Notes: generated from the letters alone by a model not told the origin. A stretch of DNA of 12,109 nucleotides from Geodermatophilaceae bacterium (GCA_013813215.1 JACCSC010000389.1:1-12109), one strand, 5' to 3'. Shown: positions 1-7,394, numbered from the stretch's first letter. Translations and numbers: made by a program.

Positions 1-459
1 CTACACGCTGCGCGGCTGACTGGGGATCAGCAGTGGGATCGGCCTGTTCGTCGAAGCCGACACCCCTCGGTCGGATGGCCTCGCGAGGGATGTCGGCCTC
101 GACCAGCAGGTCGCCGAGGGTGTCGGCGGCGCTACTGACGTTTCCGTGGGTGGACTTCCATGATCGTGAGCTCGTTCGTCGTGGATGGGGTGGCCTGCGG
201 ATACGTCGTAAGCGTCTTGTCGTTCGAGGTCACGGGGGTCTCTGGCGGTGCCGCGCGTTGTGGAGGGCAGGCTTCTGGCCTGCCCGCAACGCTGCCCGGA
301 GGGGCCGTGGAGGCTCGCAGGTCCAGGGTGGCGCGTGCGCCATCGCGTAGCGACGCCGAAGGCGCCCTTGACCTGTGAGAGACGGTCCCGCAAGCTGCGC
401 GGCGCCGCCGGACCCCGCGCGGAGCCTTTGGGCGACGAGCCTGCGAGTCTGCAGCGCGT
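1..459. other. Decayed region without a confident gene
   Basis: No reading frame here looks like a complete protein. On the minus strand one frame is open from about 229 to the left edge. Its last third (about 142 to 1) reads like a normal acidic actinobacterial protein, with segments such as ADTLGDLLVEADIPREA and RPRGVGFDEQADP, and runs off the window. A different minus frame has a GTG at 231-233 and codes for 33 residues ending in ELTIMEVHPRKRQ before a stop at 132-134. Joining the two would need one frameshift near 140. The ELTIMEVHP stretch is loosely like the start of plasmid-type ParB proteins, but the rest does not fit that family. I read this as remnants of an accessory gene, possibly the companion of the antitoxin remnant to the right. 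Function is unknown. Confidence 0.35.
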
Positions 460-755
460 TCAGCTGGCACCAGTGCGGGCGTGGGCGGCGATGAACTGCT
501 CAAGATCGGACACCGTGACTACCGCCTGGCCCTGGGGCGCGTTCAGTCGACGGTGATCCACTGCCGCATCAGCGCTGGTGCCGGCACACCGGCCAGGTCG
601 GCGTGGACCCGCACGCGGTCCCTGACCGTCTTCGTCGGCCTGATGGACGTCGAGACCAGCACTTCGTCGGCCGGGCCCTCAGGGGCGGCCTGACCGATGG
701 CGTCGGACATGTCGGGCTGGTCGCAATAGCCGCGCAGACCATCCATGTTGCTCAT
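460..755 (-). pseudogene. Frame-broken ribbon-helix-helix-type antitoxin remnant
   Basis: From ATG at 753-755 the protein starts MSNMDGLRGYCDQPDMSDAI and continues with EVLVSTSIRPTKTVRDRVRV and GVPAPALMRQWI. This is the pattern of short actinobacterial CopG/ribbon-helix-helix-type antitoxins, which usually read TSIRLPK..xDRVRxxA...GVxxSxLMRxWI. The frame stops at 543-545 just after QWITVD. In another minus frame the expected family tail follows at once (LNAPQGQAVVTVSDL, then EQFIAAHA) and ends at a TGA at 460-462. The two parts together span 296 nt, one short of a multiple of three, so a one-base deletion (or a two-base insertion) near 545-575 would explain the break. An intact gene would code for about 98 residues. 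Such proteins normally bind their own operator and neutralise a partner toxin. No intact toxin is visible. The assignment rests on remembered family patterns, not a search. Confidence 0.5.
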
Positions 756-800
756 GATCGGCAGGCCTCTACGGCGGTGACCTTCGACGGCACGACACCG

Positions 801-819
801 ACGTACCACCGCGTGGTAC
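801..819. promoter_or_regulatory. Perfect palindrome, possible antitoxin operator
   Basis: Two 8-base arms, CGTACCAC (801-808) and GTGGTACG (812-819), are exact reverse complements separated by CGC. The site lies 45 bases upstream of the remnant antitoxin's ATG (755), where a ribbon-helix-helix autorepressor would be expected to bind. The palindrome is seen directly; the operator role is inferred. Confidence 0.4.
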
Positions 820-870
820 GGGCCGATTCGGGCGATGAAGATCAAACTTCCTGCGGACTTTTTACGGACT

Positions 871-891
871 AGAGGGGGCGTACAAGCCTCT
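871..891. terminator. Weak inverted repeat downstream of ychF
   Basis: AGAGG (871-875) pairs with CCTCT (887-891) around an 11-base loop, 22 bases past the ychF stop. The stem is short and has no U-run directly after it in the ychF direction, so this is only a possible terminator. Confidence 0.2.
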
Positions 892-912
892 GACCTGGGC
901 TTTTACCGCGTT

Positions 913-1986
<1,074 letters not shown>

Positions 1987-1994
1987 GAGGGGCC

Positions 1995-2000
1995 ACTCTA
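1995..2000 (-). promoter_or_regulatory. Predicted -10 of ychF, leaderless type
   Basis: On the minus strand this reads TAGAGT, a match to the actinobacterial -10 consensus TAnnnT, 8 nt before the GTG start. Transcription would begin at or next to the start codon. There is no good Shine-Dalgarno, which agrees with a leaderless mRNA. Confidence 0.5.
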
Positions 2001-2010
2001 CGGGCGCTGG

Positions 2011-2016
2011 CATGCT
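2011..2016 (+). promoter_or_regulatory. Predicted -10 of the glycosylase gene
   Basis: CATGCT lies exactly 6 nt before the GTG at 2023. It matches the -10 consensus TAnnnT only at A2 and T6. The spacing matches other genes in the window, and no clear ribosome binding site is present. It lies within 16 nt of the opposing ychF -10, so the two promoters must share or exclude polymerase. Confidence 0.35.
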
Positions 2017-2022
2017 CGGTAG

Positions 2023-2895
2023 GTGCCGCCGACCCCCCGCACCGGTCGTACGACGGTGTCGCGGCACCTGCCCGCTCGCCGGCCCTTCGACGCCCCCGGC
2101 CTGCTGGCCTTCCTCGCGACCCGGGCGATCCCCGGCGTGGAGGAGGTCAGCGGTACGACGTACCGGCGGACCTTGCTCCTGGGCCACGGCCCAGCGGTGG
2201 TCGAGCTGACTCTCACCGACGACGGCGCTGATGTCCTTCTGACGCTCAGTGATCCGGCTGACGAGGCGGACGTGACAGGCCGATGCCGCCTTCTGCTCGA
2301 CCTCACCGCTGACCCGTCGGCGGTCGACGAGGTGTTGGGCGCCGACCCCGACCTCCGACCGCTGGTGGCCGCCGCGCCCGGTCGGCGGGTGCCCGGCGCC
2401 GCCGACCCGGTGGAGATGGCCGTACGCGCGGTACTGGGGCAGCAGATCTCGGTCGCCGGGGCGCGCACGCTGGCCGCGCGGCTCGTGGTCGCCCTCGGGA
2501 CCCCGCTGCCCTGGCCGCAGGGCGCCCTGACCCACACGTTCCCCACGGCTCCGGCGCTCGCGCAGGCGCCGGACTCGGTGCTGGCCATGCCGGCGAGCCG
2601 GCGCCGCACCCTCCGCGGCTTGGCCGCCGCCCTGGCCGAGGGCAAGGTCGTCCTCGATCCCACGGGCGATCGGGACGAGGCCGAACGCGCCCTGCTGGCC
2701 CTGCCCGGCGTCGGGCCGTGGACGGCGGCGTACCTGCGGATGCGCGCGCTCGCGGACCCGGACATCTTCCTGGGCACCGACCTCGGCGTGCGCAAAGCCC
2801 TGGCGGCGCTGGGGATCACGGATTCGTCGGGGTCGCGCTGGCGGCCGTACCGGTCGTACGCCGTCGTGCACCTGTGGGCCTCGCTGCACTCCTGA
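2023..2895 (+). CDS. alkA: AlkA-like DNA-3-methyladenine glycosylase
   Basis: The 290-residue protein belongs to the helix-hairpin-helix base-excision glycosylases. Such enzymes cut alkylated bases such as 3-methyladenine from DNA, leaving an abasic site. The N-terminal part (about residues 13-110; PFDAPGLLAFLATRAIPGVE, YRRTLLLGHG) matches the AlkA N-domain. AVRAVLGQQISVAGART marks the start of the catalytic core. The hairpin is ALPGVGPWTAAYLRMRAL, and the catalytic aspartate is D253 in FLGTDLGVRKAL. The end WRPYRSYAVVHLW is typical. In many actinobacteria this module is fused behind an Ada/AraC domain; here it stands alone. The GTG start at 2023 gives the full N-domain; a GTG at 2056 is possible. 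rmuC follows after 36 nt, so the two may be co-transcribed. Confidence 0.9.
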   Translation: MPPTPRTGRTTVSRHLPARRPFDAPGLLAFLATRAIPGVEEVSGTTYRRTLLLGHGPAVVELTLTDDGADVLLTLSDPADEADVTGRCRLLLDLTADPSAVDEVLGADPDLRPLVAAAPGRRVPGAADPVEMAVRAVLGQQISVAGARTLAARLVVALGTPLPWPQGALTHTFPTAPALAQAPDSVLAMPASRRRTLRGLAAALAEGKVVLDPTGDRDEAERALLALPGVGPWTAAYLRMRALADPDIFLGTDLGVRKALAALGITDSSGSRWRPYRSYAVVHLWASLHS

Positions 2896-2919
2896 CCCGG
2901 TTCTGTCAGACCCTCCGGT

Positions 2920-2925
2920 CATCCT
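2920..2925 (+). promoter_or_regulatory. Possible -10 of rmuC
   Basis: CATCCT lies 6 nt before the rmuC ATG, the same spacing as at other starts here. It is a weak match (A2 and T6 only). No Shine-Dalgarno is visible ahead of the ATG. rmuC could instead be read from the upstream glycosylase gene. Confidence 0.25.
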
Positions 2926-2931
2926 CCGGGC

Positions 2932-4071
2932 ATGACCTCTACCGGGGCGCTGATCGGTCTGCTGCTGCTCGTCCTCGGCTTCCTGGCCGGCCTGCTCGTG
3001 GCCCGCCACTTCACCGCGGGTGACCGTTCGGTCAGTGACGCCCTGATCCCGTTGGGCAGCACCTTGGAACGGGTTCGAGAGCAGATCGACCTGATCGAGC
3101 GGGAACGCAGCACTGCCTACGGCGCCTTGCACGAGCAGGTCCGCGCGATGAGTGAGGACTCCACCGCGCTGCGCCGAGAGACCGGTGCGCTCGTGACCGC
3201 GCTGCGGGCGCCGGCGGTCCGTGGCCGCTGGGGCGAGATGCAGCTGCGCCGCATCGTCGAGGCGGCCGGGATGCTGCGGCACTGCGACTTCGACGAGCAG
3301 CCCACGGCACACACCGACGACGGCCGGCTCCGCCCCGACCTCGTCGTCCGGCTGACCGGCGGCCGCACTCTCGTGGTCGATGCCAAGGTGCCGTTCGCCG
3401 GGTTCGTCGAGGCGATGGACGCTCGGGACGAGCAGACCCGTCGCGATCGGCTGCGCGCGCATGCCCGGCACCTGCGCACGCACGTGGACGCGCTGTCCGG
3501 CAAGGGGTACCCCGGGCTGTTCGGGCCGACGCCGGAGTTCGTGGTGCTGTTCGTGCCTTCGGATGCGTTCCTGCAGGCGGCGCTGGAGCACGACCCGGCG
3601 TTGCTCGAGCACGGCTTCGACCGCGACGTCATCATCGCCTCGCCGTCGACGCTGATCGCCCTCTTGCGGACCGTCGCGTTCACCTGGCGACAGGAGGCGG
3701 TGGCCGACAACGCCGAGCAGGTGCTGGCCCTCGGCCGCGAGTTGCACTCCCGGCTAGCGACGCTGGGGGGCCACATCGCCCGGCTCGGGTCAGCCCTCAG
3801 GGCCGCCGTCGCCCGGTACAACGAGACCGTCGGTTCGTTGGAGCGCAAGGTCCTCGTCAGCGCGCGGCGCTTCACCGACCTCGAGGTCACGACGAGCACC
3901 CTGGTCGGCCCGCGGCCGGTCGACGCTTCGGTGCGGCCGTTGCAGGCCGTGGAGTTGTTGGCCTCGGCCGCGGACACCCTGGTCGATCTGACCGGCGAGC
4001 GCGCGAGTCCACCGGCCCCCGGTCCGCCGAGTTCGTCAGGTCCGCTGGGGACGTCCGTCCGGCCCGCGTGA
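2932..4071 (+). CDS. rmuC: DNA recombination protein RmuC
   Basis: The 379-residue protein is an RmuC-family putative nuclease. RmuC is linked to limiting recombination at inverted repeats; its biochemical activity is poorly defined. Residues about 6-26 (ALIGLLLLVLGFLAGLLVA) form one membrane anchor, followed by a coiled-coil-like stretch to about residue 95. The RmuC core starts at GRWGEMQLRRIVEAAGM (98-114). A PD-(D/E)xK-like nuclease signature is seen in RPDLVV with D136 and in LVVDAKVP with D150 and K152. The later core pieces GKGYPGLFGPTPEFVVLFVP and IIASPSTLIALLRTVAFTWRQE are highly characteristic. The last 30 residues are rich in Pro and Ser and probably disordered. The protein is shorter than the E. 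coli one, mainly in the coiled coil. Confidence 0.93.
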   Translation: MTSTGALIGLLLLVLGFLAGLLVARHFTAGDRSVSDALIPLGSTLERVREQIDLIERERSTAYGALHEQVRAMSEDSTALRRETGALVTALRAPAVRGRWGEMQLRRIVEAAGMLRHCDFDEQPTAHTDDGRLRPDLVVRLTGGRTLVVDAKVPFAGFVEAMDARDEQTRRDRLRAHARHLRTHVDALSGKGYPGLFGPTPEFVVLFVPSDAFLQAALEHDPALLEHGFDRDVIIASPSTLIALLRTVAFTWRQEAVADNAEQVLALGRELHSRLATLGGHIARLGSALRAAVARYNETVGSLERKVLVSARRFTDLEVTTSTLVGPRPVDASVRPLQAVELLASAADTLVDLTGERASPPAPGPPSSSGPLGTSVRPA

Positions 4072-4128
4072 CTCTGGAAGACCGGGCGCAGTGCGTAGAG
4101 CGGCGGCGCTACCTCGGTCGGCGCTACG

Positions 4129-4775
4129 TCAGTCGCGGCCCATCCAGGTGGCCACGTCTGCCTCGTTGCCCTCGGCGTCGGCCAGCGTCCACCATGCAGG
4201 CGCGTGCTGGTCGGTGACCAGGTGCCCGCCGGCGGCGATCGCCGCCGCGACGCGGGCCTCGGCCTGGTCGTGCGGCACCGAGATGTCGACGTGGATGCGA
4301 TTGCGCTGCGGCCGCGGCGATTCCTCTCCTGGGACCAGATCGACGGCGCGCGGGAGTGGGGTCGACCAGGTCCTCGGACCCCTCCTCCCGATAGCCGAGC
4401 ACGGCGCGCCAGAACGGCATCACCTCGGGGGCAACGAGCGCGTCGATCGCCACCTGAACGGTCTGGACGGCGGACGGATCGGCGGGCACGTCCAGGTCAC
4501 GGGCTGCGGCGGAGATCTGCCGCGCCAGCGTGACGTCGCGCTCGCTCAGTCCGTGGACTTCGTGCGTCCGCAGCCGCACAGTCACGCCGTCGTACCGCAC
4601 GTCGACGTCGGGGTGGTGGTCCGCCGTCGGCCAGCCTGCCGATCACGTCCACCAGGGCGACGCCCGCTGCGAACGACCCACTGCGAAAGTGCGCGCACGC
4701 CCTCTCGAACACCACCCGCCGGTCCTCGACGCCCTCGGCCTCGTGGAACAACCGCGGCGTGATCGGCTCGGTCAT
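4129..4775 (-). pseudogene. Broken 4a-hydroxytetrahydrobiopterin dehydratase / VOC fusion
   Basis: Three reading frames are needed to read this gene. From ATG at 4773-4775: MTEPITPRLFHEAEGVED...FRSGSFAAGVALVDVIGRLADG. After a break near 4619-4626 a second frame gives DHHPDVDVRYDGVTVRLRTHEVHGLSERD, the pterin-4a-carbinolamine dehydratase signature, then VPADPSAVQTVQVAIDALV and the VOC (glyoxalase-fold) start PEVMPFWRAVLGY. After breaks near 4345-4360 and 4323-4330, a third frame gives PRPQRNRIHVDISVPHDQAEARV and AEGNEADVATWMGRD before TGA at 4129-4131. A short WSQE piece sits in the first frame between the last two breaks. Intact relatives are single actinobacterial proteins of roughly 215 residues. 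All family landmarks are present in order, so decay is recent, or the indels are sequencing errors. Confidence 0.85.
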
Positions 4776-4781
4776 GCCCGC

Positions 4782-4787
4782 AACTTA
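4782..4787 (-). promoter_or_regulatory. -10 element ahead of the dehydratase/VOC pseudogene
   Basis: On the minus strand this reads TAAGTT, matching TAnnnT, exactly 6 nt before the ATG at 4775. It has the same leaderless layout as the intact genes, so the promoter seems to outlast the reading frame. Confidence 0.4.
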
Positions 4788-4901
4788 TCCATGTGGTGAT
4801 GCGCGCAACTACCTCAACACTGCGTCCCGCCGGAGGGGTTGTCAGTCCGGTCCGTTCGTGCCTCGGCGTGAGTTGCCGGGGCTGCGGCGGCAGATGCGGC
4901 A

Positions 4902-4917
4902 CCTTGCGGCAGCAAGG
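4902..4917. repeat. Inverted repeat next to the DUF6542 promoter
   Basis: CCTTGC (4902-4907) and GCAAGG (4912-4917) are exact reverse complements around GGCA. The repeat ends 3 nt before the TAGCGT hexamer at 4921, so it could be a regulator site. No binding protein can be named. Confidence 0.3.
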
Positions 4918-4920
4918 GGT

Positions 4921-4926
4921 TAGCGT
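4921..4926 (+). promoter_or_regulatory. Predicted -10 ahead of the leader ORF and DUF6542 gene
   Basis: TAGCGT matches TAnnnT and lies 8 nt before the ATG at 4935. A transcript from here would start at or near that ATG and run into the DUF6542 gene. No convincing -35 is seen at the usual distance. Confidence 0.4.
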
Positions 4927-4934
4927 GGTCGGCG

Positions 4935-5000
4935 ATGTCGGCGCCGGGAGGTCGTGTGCAGCCCAGCGCCGACGCACTCTCCGCCGCGGAGGCGCAATGA
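4935..5000 (+). CDS. Possible 21-residue leader peptide overlapping the DUF6542 start
   Basis: An ATG at 4935 opens a 21-codon frame (starts MSAPGGRVQPSA, ends SAAEAQ) whose TGA at 4998-5000 overlaps the ATG at 4997-4999 as ATGA. The frame sits 8 nt behind a TAGCGT -10 element, so it could be the first ORF of a leaderless mRNA. Translation ending here would place ribosomes on the GGAGG and ATG of the next gene. The peptide has no recognised domain and no run of a single amino acid of the kind used in attenuators. A chance frame cannot be excluded at this length. Confidence 0.35.
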   Translation: MSAPGGRVQPSADALSAAEAQ

Positions 5001-5530
5001 CTCAGCCCCCCGGGCGCTCGTCGCCCTCGCGACCAGCCACGAGGAAGCCAGCGGCGCCGTCCCTGGGCCTGCCGCCGGGTTACCCGCCGCGGCCGACCCC
5101 CCACCCCCGCGGACGCGAGAACCGGGCCAACTCGGACCGGACATATCCCGCGGCCGAGGCTCCACGAGAGGATCCGCAGCGGCTGACCCTGACCGGGGCC
5201 GGCGCCCTCCTGTTGCTCGCCCTCGCCGGCGCGGCGGGGGCGACGATCGACCTGCTGTTCGGGGCCGGTCTGGAGACCGCGACCATGGTGCTACTGCCGA
5301 TCGGGGCACTCGCGGCGAGCTGGCTGGTGCGGCGCAGCGCGCTGTTCTGGGTGCTGATCGCCCCGCCGCTGGTCTACCTCGGCGTACTCGCCGGCTCGCT
5401 CCTGATCACCACGGGCGCCCTGAGCCTGGCCGCGCTCGCCGCCGGTCTGGTCTACGGGTTCCCCACCATGGCGATCGCGAGCGCCGTCGGCGTGGCCGTC
5501 GGCGCCCTGCGGCAGGTCACCCAGCGCTGA
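4997..5530 (+). CDS. DUF6542 four-helix membrane protein
   Basis: The 177-residue protein has a Pro/Arg-rich, probably cytoplasmic and disordered N-terminus (about residues 1-60). This is followed by four hydrophobic segments: LTLTGAGALLLLALAGAAGATI, ATMVLLPIGALAASWLV, ALFWVLIAPPLVYLGVLAGSLL and ALSLAALAAGLVYGFPTMAIASAVGVAVGAL. This layout and the place beside ispH match the DUF6542 family of actinobacteria (Rv1111c position in M. tuberculosis, from memory). The function is unknown. ATG 4997 was chosen because GGAGG (4988-4992) lies 4 nt ahead. The reading frame stays open upstream to 4793, but that part lacks family character. The 3' end overlaps the end of ispH by 14 bp. Confidence 0.8.
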   Translation: MTQPPGRSSPSRPATRKPAAPSLGLPPGYPPRPTPHPRGRENRANSDRTYPAAEAPREDPQRLTLTGAGALLLLALAGAAGATIDLLFGAGLETATMVLLPIGALAASWLVRRSALFWVLIAPPLVYLGVLAGSLLITTGALSLAALAAGLVYGFPTMAIASAVGVAVGALRQVTQR

Positions 5531-6485
5531 GCGCCTTCATGTCGCGACGCAGTTCACGGGGCAGGCTGAAGACCAGGCCTTCCTCGGCCGCGGTGACCAC
5601 CGACACGTCGGCGTAGCCGCGCTCGGCCAGCCAGTCGAGCAACCGTGTGACCAGTTCGTCCGGTACCGACGCGCCGCTCGTCACGCCTACGGTGTCCACG
5701 CCGTCGAGCCACGCCGGGTCCACCTCATGGGCGTAGTCGACCAGTCGGGCGTCCCCCGCCCCCGCTTCGATGGCCACCTCGACCAAGCGGACCGAGTTCG
5801 AGGAGTTCGTGGAGCCGACGACCAGGACGAGCTGGCACTGCGCGGCAAGCTGCTTGACTGCCTGCTGCCGGTTCTGGGTGGCGTAGCAGATGTCGTCACT
5901 GGGCGGGGACTGCAGGTTGGGAAACCGCTCGCGCAGCGCCCGCACCGTGAGCATGGTCTCGTCGACCGACAACGTCGTCTGTGACAGCCAGACCACCTTG
6001 TCCGGGTCCCGAACCGTGACGGCGGCCACGTCGGCCGGCCCGTCCACCAGGTGGATGTGCTCCGGCGCCTGCCCGGTCGTGCCGACGACCTCCTCGTGCC
6101 CCGCGTGGCCGATCAGCACGATGTCGCAGTCGTCCTTGGCGAACCGGCGCGCCTCCAGGTGCACCTTCGTCACGAGCGGGCACGTGGCGTCGATGCTGCG
6201 CAACGACCGCTCGGCGGCCTGCTGGTGCACGATCGGAGCCACCCCGTGCGCGGAGAACACCACCCGCGAACCCTCCGGCACCTCGTCGTTCTCCTCGACG
6301 AAGATCGCGCCCTTGGCCTCGAGGGTCCGTACGACGTGCAGGTTGTGCACGATCTGCTTGCGCACGTAGACCGGCGGGCCGTACAGCTCCAACGCCTTCT
6401 CCACCGTGACCACGGCGCGGTCCACGCCGGCGCAGTAGCCGCGTGGGGCGGCCAGCAGGACACGACCGGTTCGGGGGGCACTCAC
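5517..6485 (-). CDS. ispH: 4-hydroxy-3-methylbut-2-enyl diphosphate reductase IspH (LytB)
   Basis: The 322-residue enzyme catalyses the last step of the MEP pathway, reducing HMBPP to IPP and DMAPP with an iron-sulfur cluster. The three cluster cysteines are present: C18 in APRGYCAGV, C102 in DATCPLVTKVH and C200 in DDICYATQNRQ. Substrate-site residues are also seen: H47 in IVHNLHVV, H80 in FSAHGVAP, and H130 and E132 in GHEEVVGTTGQ. WLSQTTLSVDET and VVGSTNSSNSVRL are standard family blocks, and the length is normal. The GTG start at 6483-6485 sits 6 nt after a TAGGAT hexamer. The gene is divergent from the lipid-droplet protein gene (92 nt between starts) and convergent with the DUF6542 gene. 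Confidence 0.98.
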   Translation of the reverse strand: MSAPRTGRVLLAAPRGYCAGVDRAVVTVEKALELYGPPVYVRKQIVHNLHVVRTLEAKGAIFVEENDEVPEGSRVVFSAHGVAPIVHQQAAERSLRSIDATCPLVTKVHLEARRFAKDDCDIVLIGHAGHEEVVGTTGQAPEHIHLVDGPADVAAVTVRDPDKVVWLSQTTLSVDETMLTVRALRERFPNLQSPPSDDICYATQNRQQAVKQLAAQCQLVLVVGSTNSSNSVRLVEVAIEAGAGDARLVDYAHEVDPAWLDGVDTVGVTSGASVPDELVTRLLDWLAERGYADVSVVTAAEEGLVFSLPRELRRDMKALSAG

Positions 6486-6491
6486 CGCCCG

Positions 6492-6497
6492 ATCCTA
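6492..6497 (-). promoter_or_regulatory. -10 element of ispH, leaderless type
   Basis: On the minus strand this reads TAGGAT, a good TAnnnT match, exactly 6 nt before the GTG start. The mRNA should begin with the start codon itself. This is one of the clearest cases in the window. Confidence 0.55.
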
Positions 6498-6565
6498 CGT
6501 CGCCTCGTCGGCCGCTCCCGGCGTTCCGACGTGACGACCGTCGCGCCCGGACCCGCACGGTAGGG

Positions 6566-6571
6566 CAGGCT
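6566..6571 (+). promoter_or_regulatory. Possible -10 of the lipid-droplet protein gene
   Basis: CAGGCT lies 6 nt before the ATG at 6578 and resembles the TAGGCT ahead of xseB. An overlapping TAGGGC (6561-6566) is an alternative that would give a leader of a few bases. Confidence 0.35.
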
Positions 6572-6577
6572 GGGGGC

Positions 6578-7318
6578 ATGATTCCCGAGCTTCCGCCCTC
6601 CGTCCGCGCCGCGGCCGGGCTCGCGGCCCGGAGCGTGGACGAGGCTCGCCGGCTGCCCCGGCGACTGCTGTCCCTGCCGGTCGTGATGGCCGGCGCGGCG
6701 ATGCAGGCCTCGCTGCGGGTCCAGCAGGAGTACGCCGGACTCGTGGCCCGCGGGGACGAGTTGCTGGTCCGCCTCGGTGGCGGTGAGGACGAGCCCCCGC
6801 CGTGGGCCGAGTTCGACGAGCCGCCCGCGGAGGCGGTGCTCGACGAGCCGGCGGCGGACCCGCTGCTCGACGAGCCGCCCGTGGCCCCGCTGCTCGACGA
6901 GCCGCCCGTGGACGCCGGGCTCGACGACCCGCTGCCGGTGGCGCCGGGGTCGCCGAAACCGGTCCGGCGCCGTACGCCACGGGCCGACCTCGGCCGGGTA
7001 GGTCGCGGTGGTGGGCGAGCCGCGGTGACCCCGTTCCTCACCCTTGCCGGTGACGAGTCGGCCTTCGATCGGGTGGTCCGGGACGAGACAGCCGCAGCGG
7101 CGTCGTCGGCACCGGCCGGACACACGGCGGCGCCGGACGGTACGACGGAGCCGATGGTCGGCTACGACGGCTGGAGCGTGGCCCAGCTGCGAGCCCGGCT
7201 CCGCCGGATGTCGGTCACCCAGCTCGCCCAGCTGCTGGCCTACGAGGAGGCAACCAGGGCGCGCGCGCCGTACCTCACCATGCTCCAGAACCGGCTCGTC
7301 ACAGCCGGGACGACCTGA
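6578..7318 (+). CDS. Lipid droplet-associated protein
   Basis: The 246-residue protein resembles the actinobacterial lipid-droplet-associated family found between ispH and xseA (Rv1109c position, from memory). Its N-terminus (residues 1-67) has the alternating pattern RAAAGLAARSVDEARRLPRR, MQASLRVQQEYAGLVARGDEL expected of amphipathic helices that attach to lipid surfaces. Residues 79-123 are five tandem 9-residue repeats of the form (F/L)D(E/D)P. A basic, probably disordered linker follows. The C-terminal box YDGWSVAQLRARLRRMSVTQ plus LAQLLAYEEATRARAPYLTMLQNRL is the best conserved part of the family and may be a protein-interaction element. ATG 6578 fits this N-terminus; the frame is open further upstream without family character. 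The 22-codon ORF before xseA begins 7 nt after its stop. Confidence 0.75.
   Translation: MIPELPPSVRAAAGLAARSVDEARRLPRRLLSLPVVMAGAAMQASLRVQQEYAGLVARGDELLVRLGGGEDEPPPWAEFDEPPAEAVLDEPAADPLLDEPPVAPLLDEPPVDAGLDDPLPVAPGSPKPVRRRTPRADLGRVGRGGGRAAVTPFLTLAGDESAFDRVVRDETAAAASSAPAGHTAAPDGTTEPMVGYDGWSVAQLRARLRRMSVTQLAQLLAYEEATRARAPYLTMLQNRLVTAGTT
6812..6946 (+). repeat. Five 27-bp tandem repeats inside the lipid-droplet gene
   Basis: The units encode FDEPPAEAV, LDEPAADPL, LDEPPVAPL, LDEPPVDAG and LDDPLPVAP. All are in frame. The core CTCGACGAGCCGCCCGTGG is identical in units 3 and 4. This is coding repeat expansion, giving an acidic, proline-rich linker; there is no mobile-element sign. Confidence 0.9.
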
Positions 7319-7325
7319 GCCCGGA

Positions 7326-7394
7326 GTGAACGAGCGCAGCGAGCGAACCATGTTGTGTCACGTCCGCACCGAGCGCAGTGAGGTGTCGGCGTGA
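7326..7394 (+). CDS. Possible 22-residue ORF overlapping the xseA start
   Basis: A GTG at 7326 opens a 22-codon frame beginning MNERSERTM and ending RTERSEVSA, with TGA at 7392-7394. The TGA overlaps the xseA GTG (7391-7393) as GTGA. GGA directly before the GTG is a poor ribosome binding site. The frame lies almost wholly inside a GAGCGCAGCGAG-type repeat, and ERSERT peptides from such repeats are often seen in actinobacterial annotations (from memory). It could couple translation from the upstream gene into xseA, or be a by-product of the repeat. Confidence 0.3.
   Translation: MNERSERTMLCHVRTERSEVSA

Noticed and set aside
1..233. Calling a ParB-like partition protein at the left edge
   Set aside because: Only about ten residues (ELTIMEVHPRK) resemble the family start; the continuing sequence does not show the ParB core, so the name would be a guess.
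4072..4128. Repeated GGCGCTAC between rmuC and the pseudogene as a terminator
   Set aside because: The two copies are direct repeats and possible stems are only about 4 bp without a U-run.
4793..4996. Upstream in-frame extension of the DUF6542 gene
   Set aside because: The extra 68 residues are Cys/Arg/Gly-rich without family character, and GGAGG plus ATG at 4997 is a far better start.
6812..6946. Regular 27-bp repeats as a possible CRISPR array
   Set aside because: The units adjoin without spacers, stay in the reading frame of the lipid-droplet gene and encode a regular peptide repeat.
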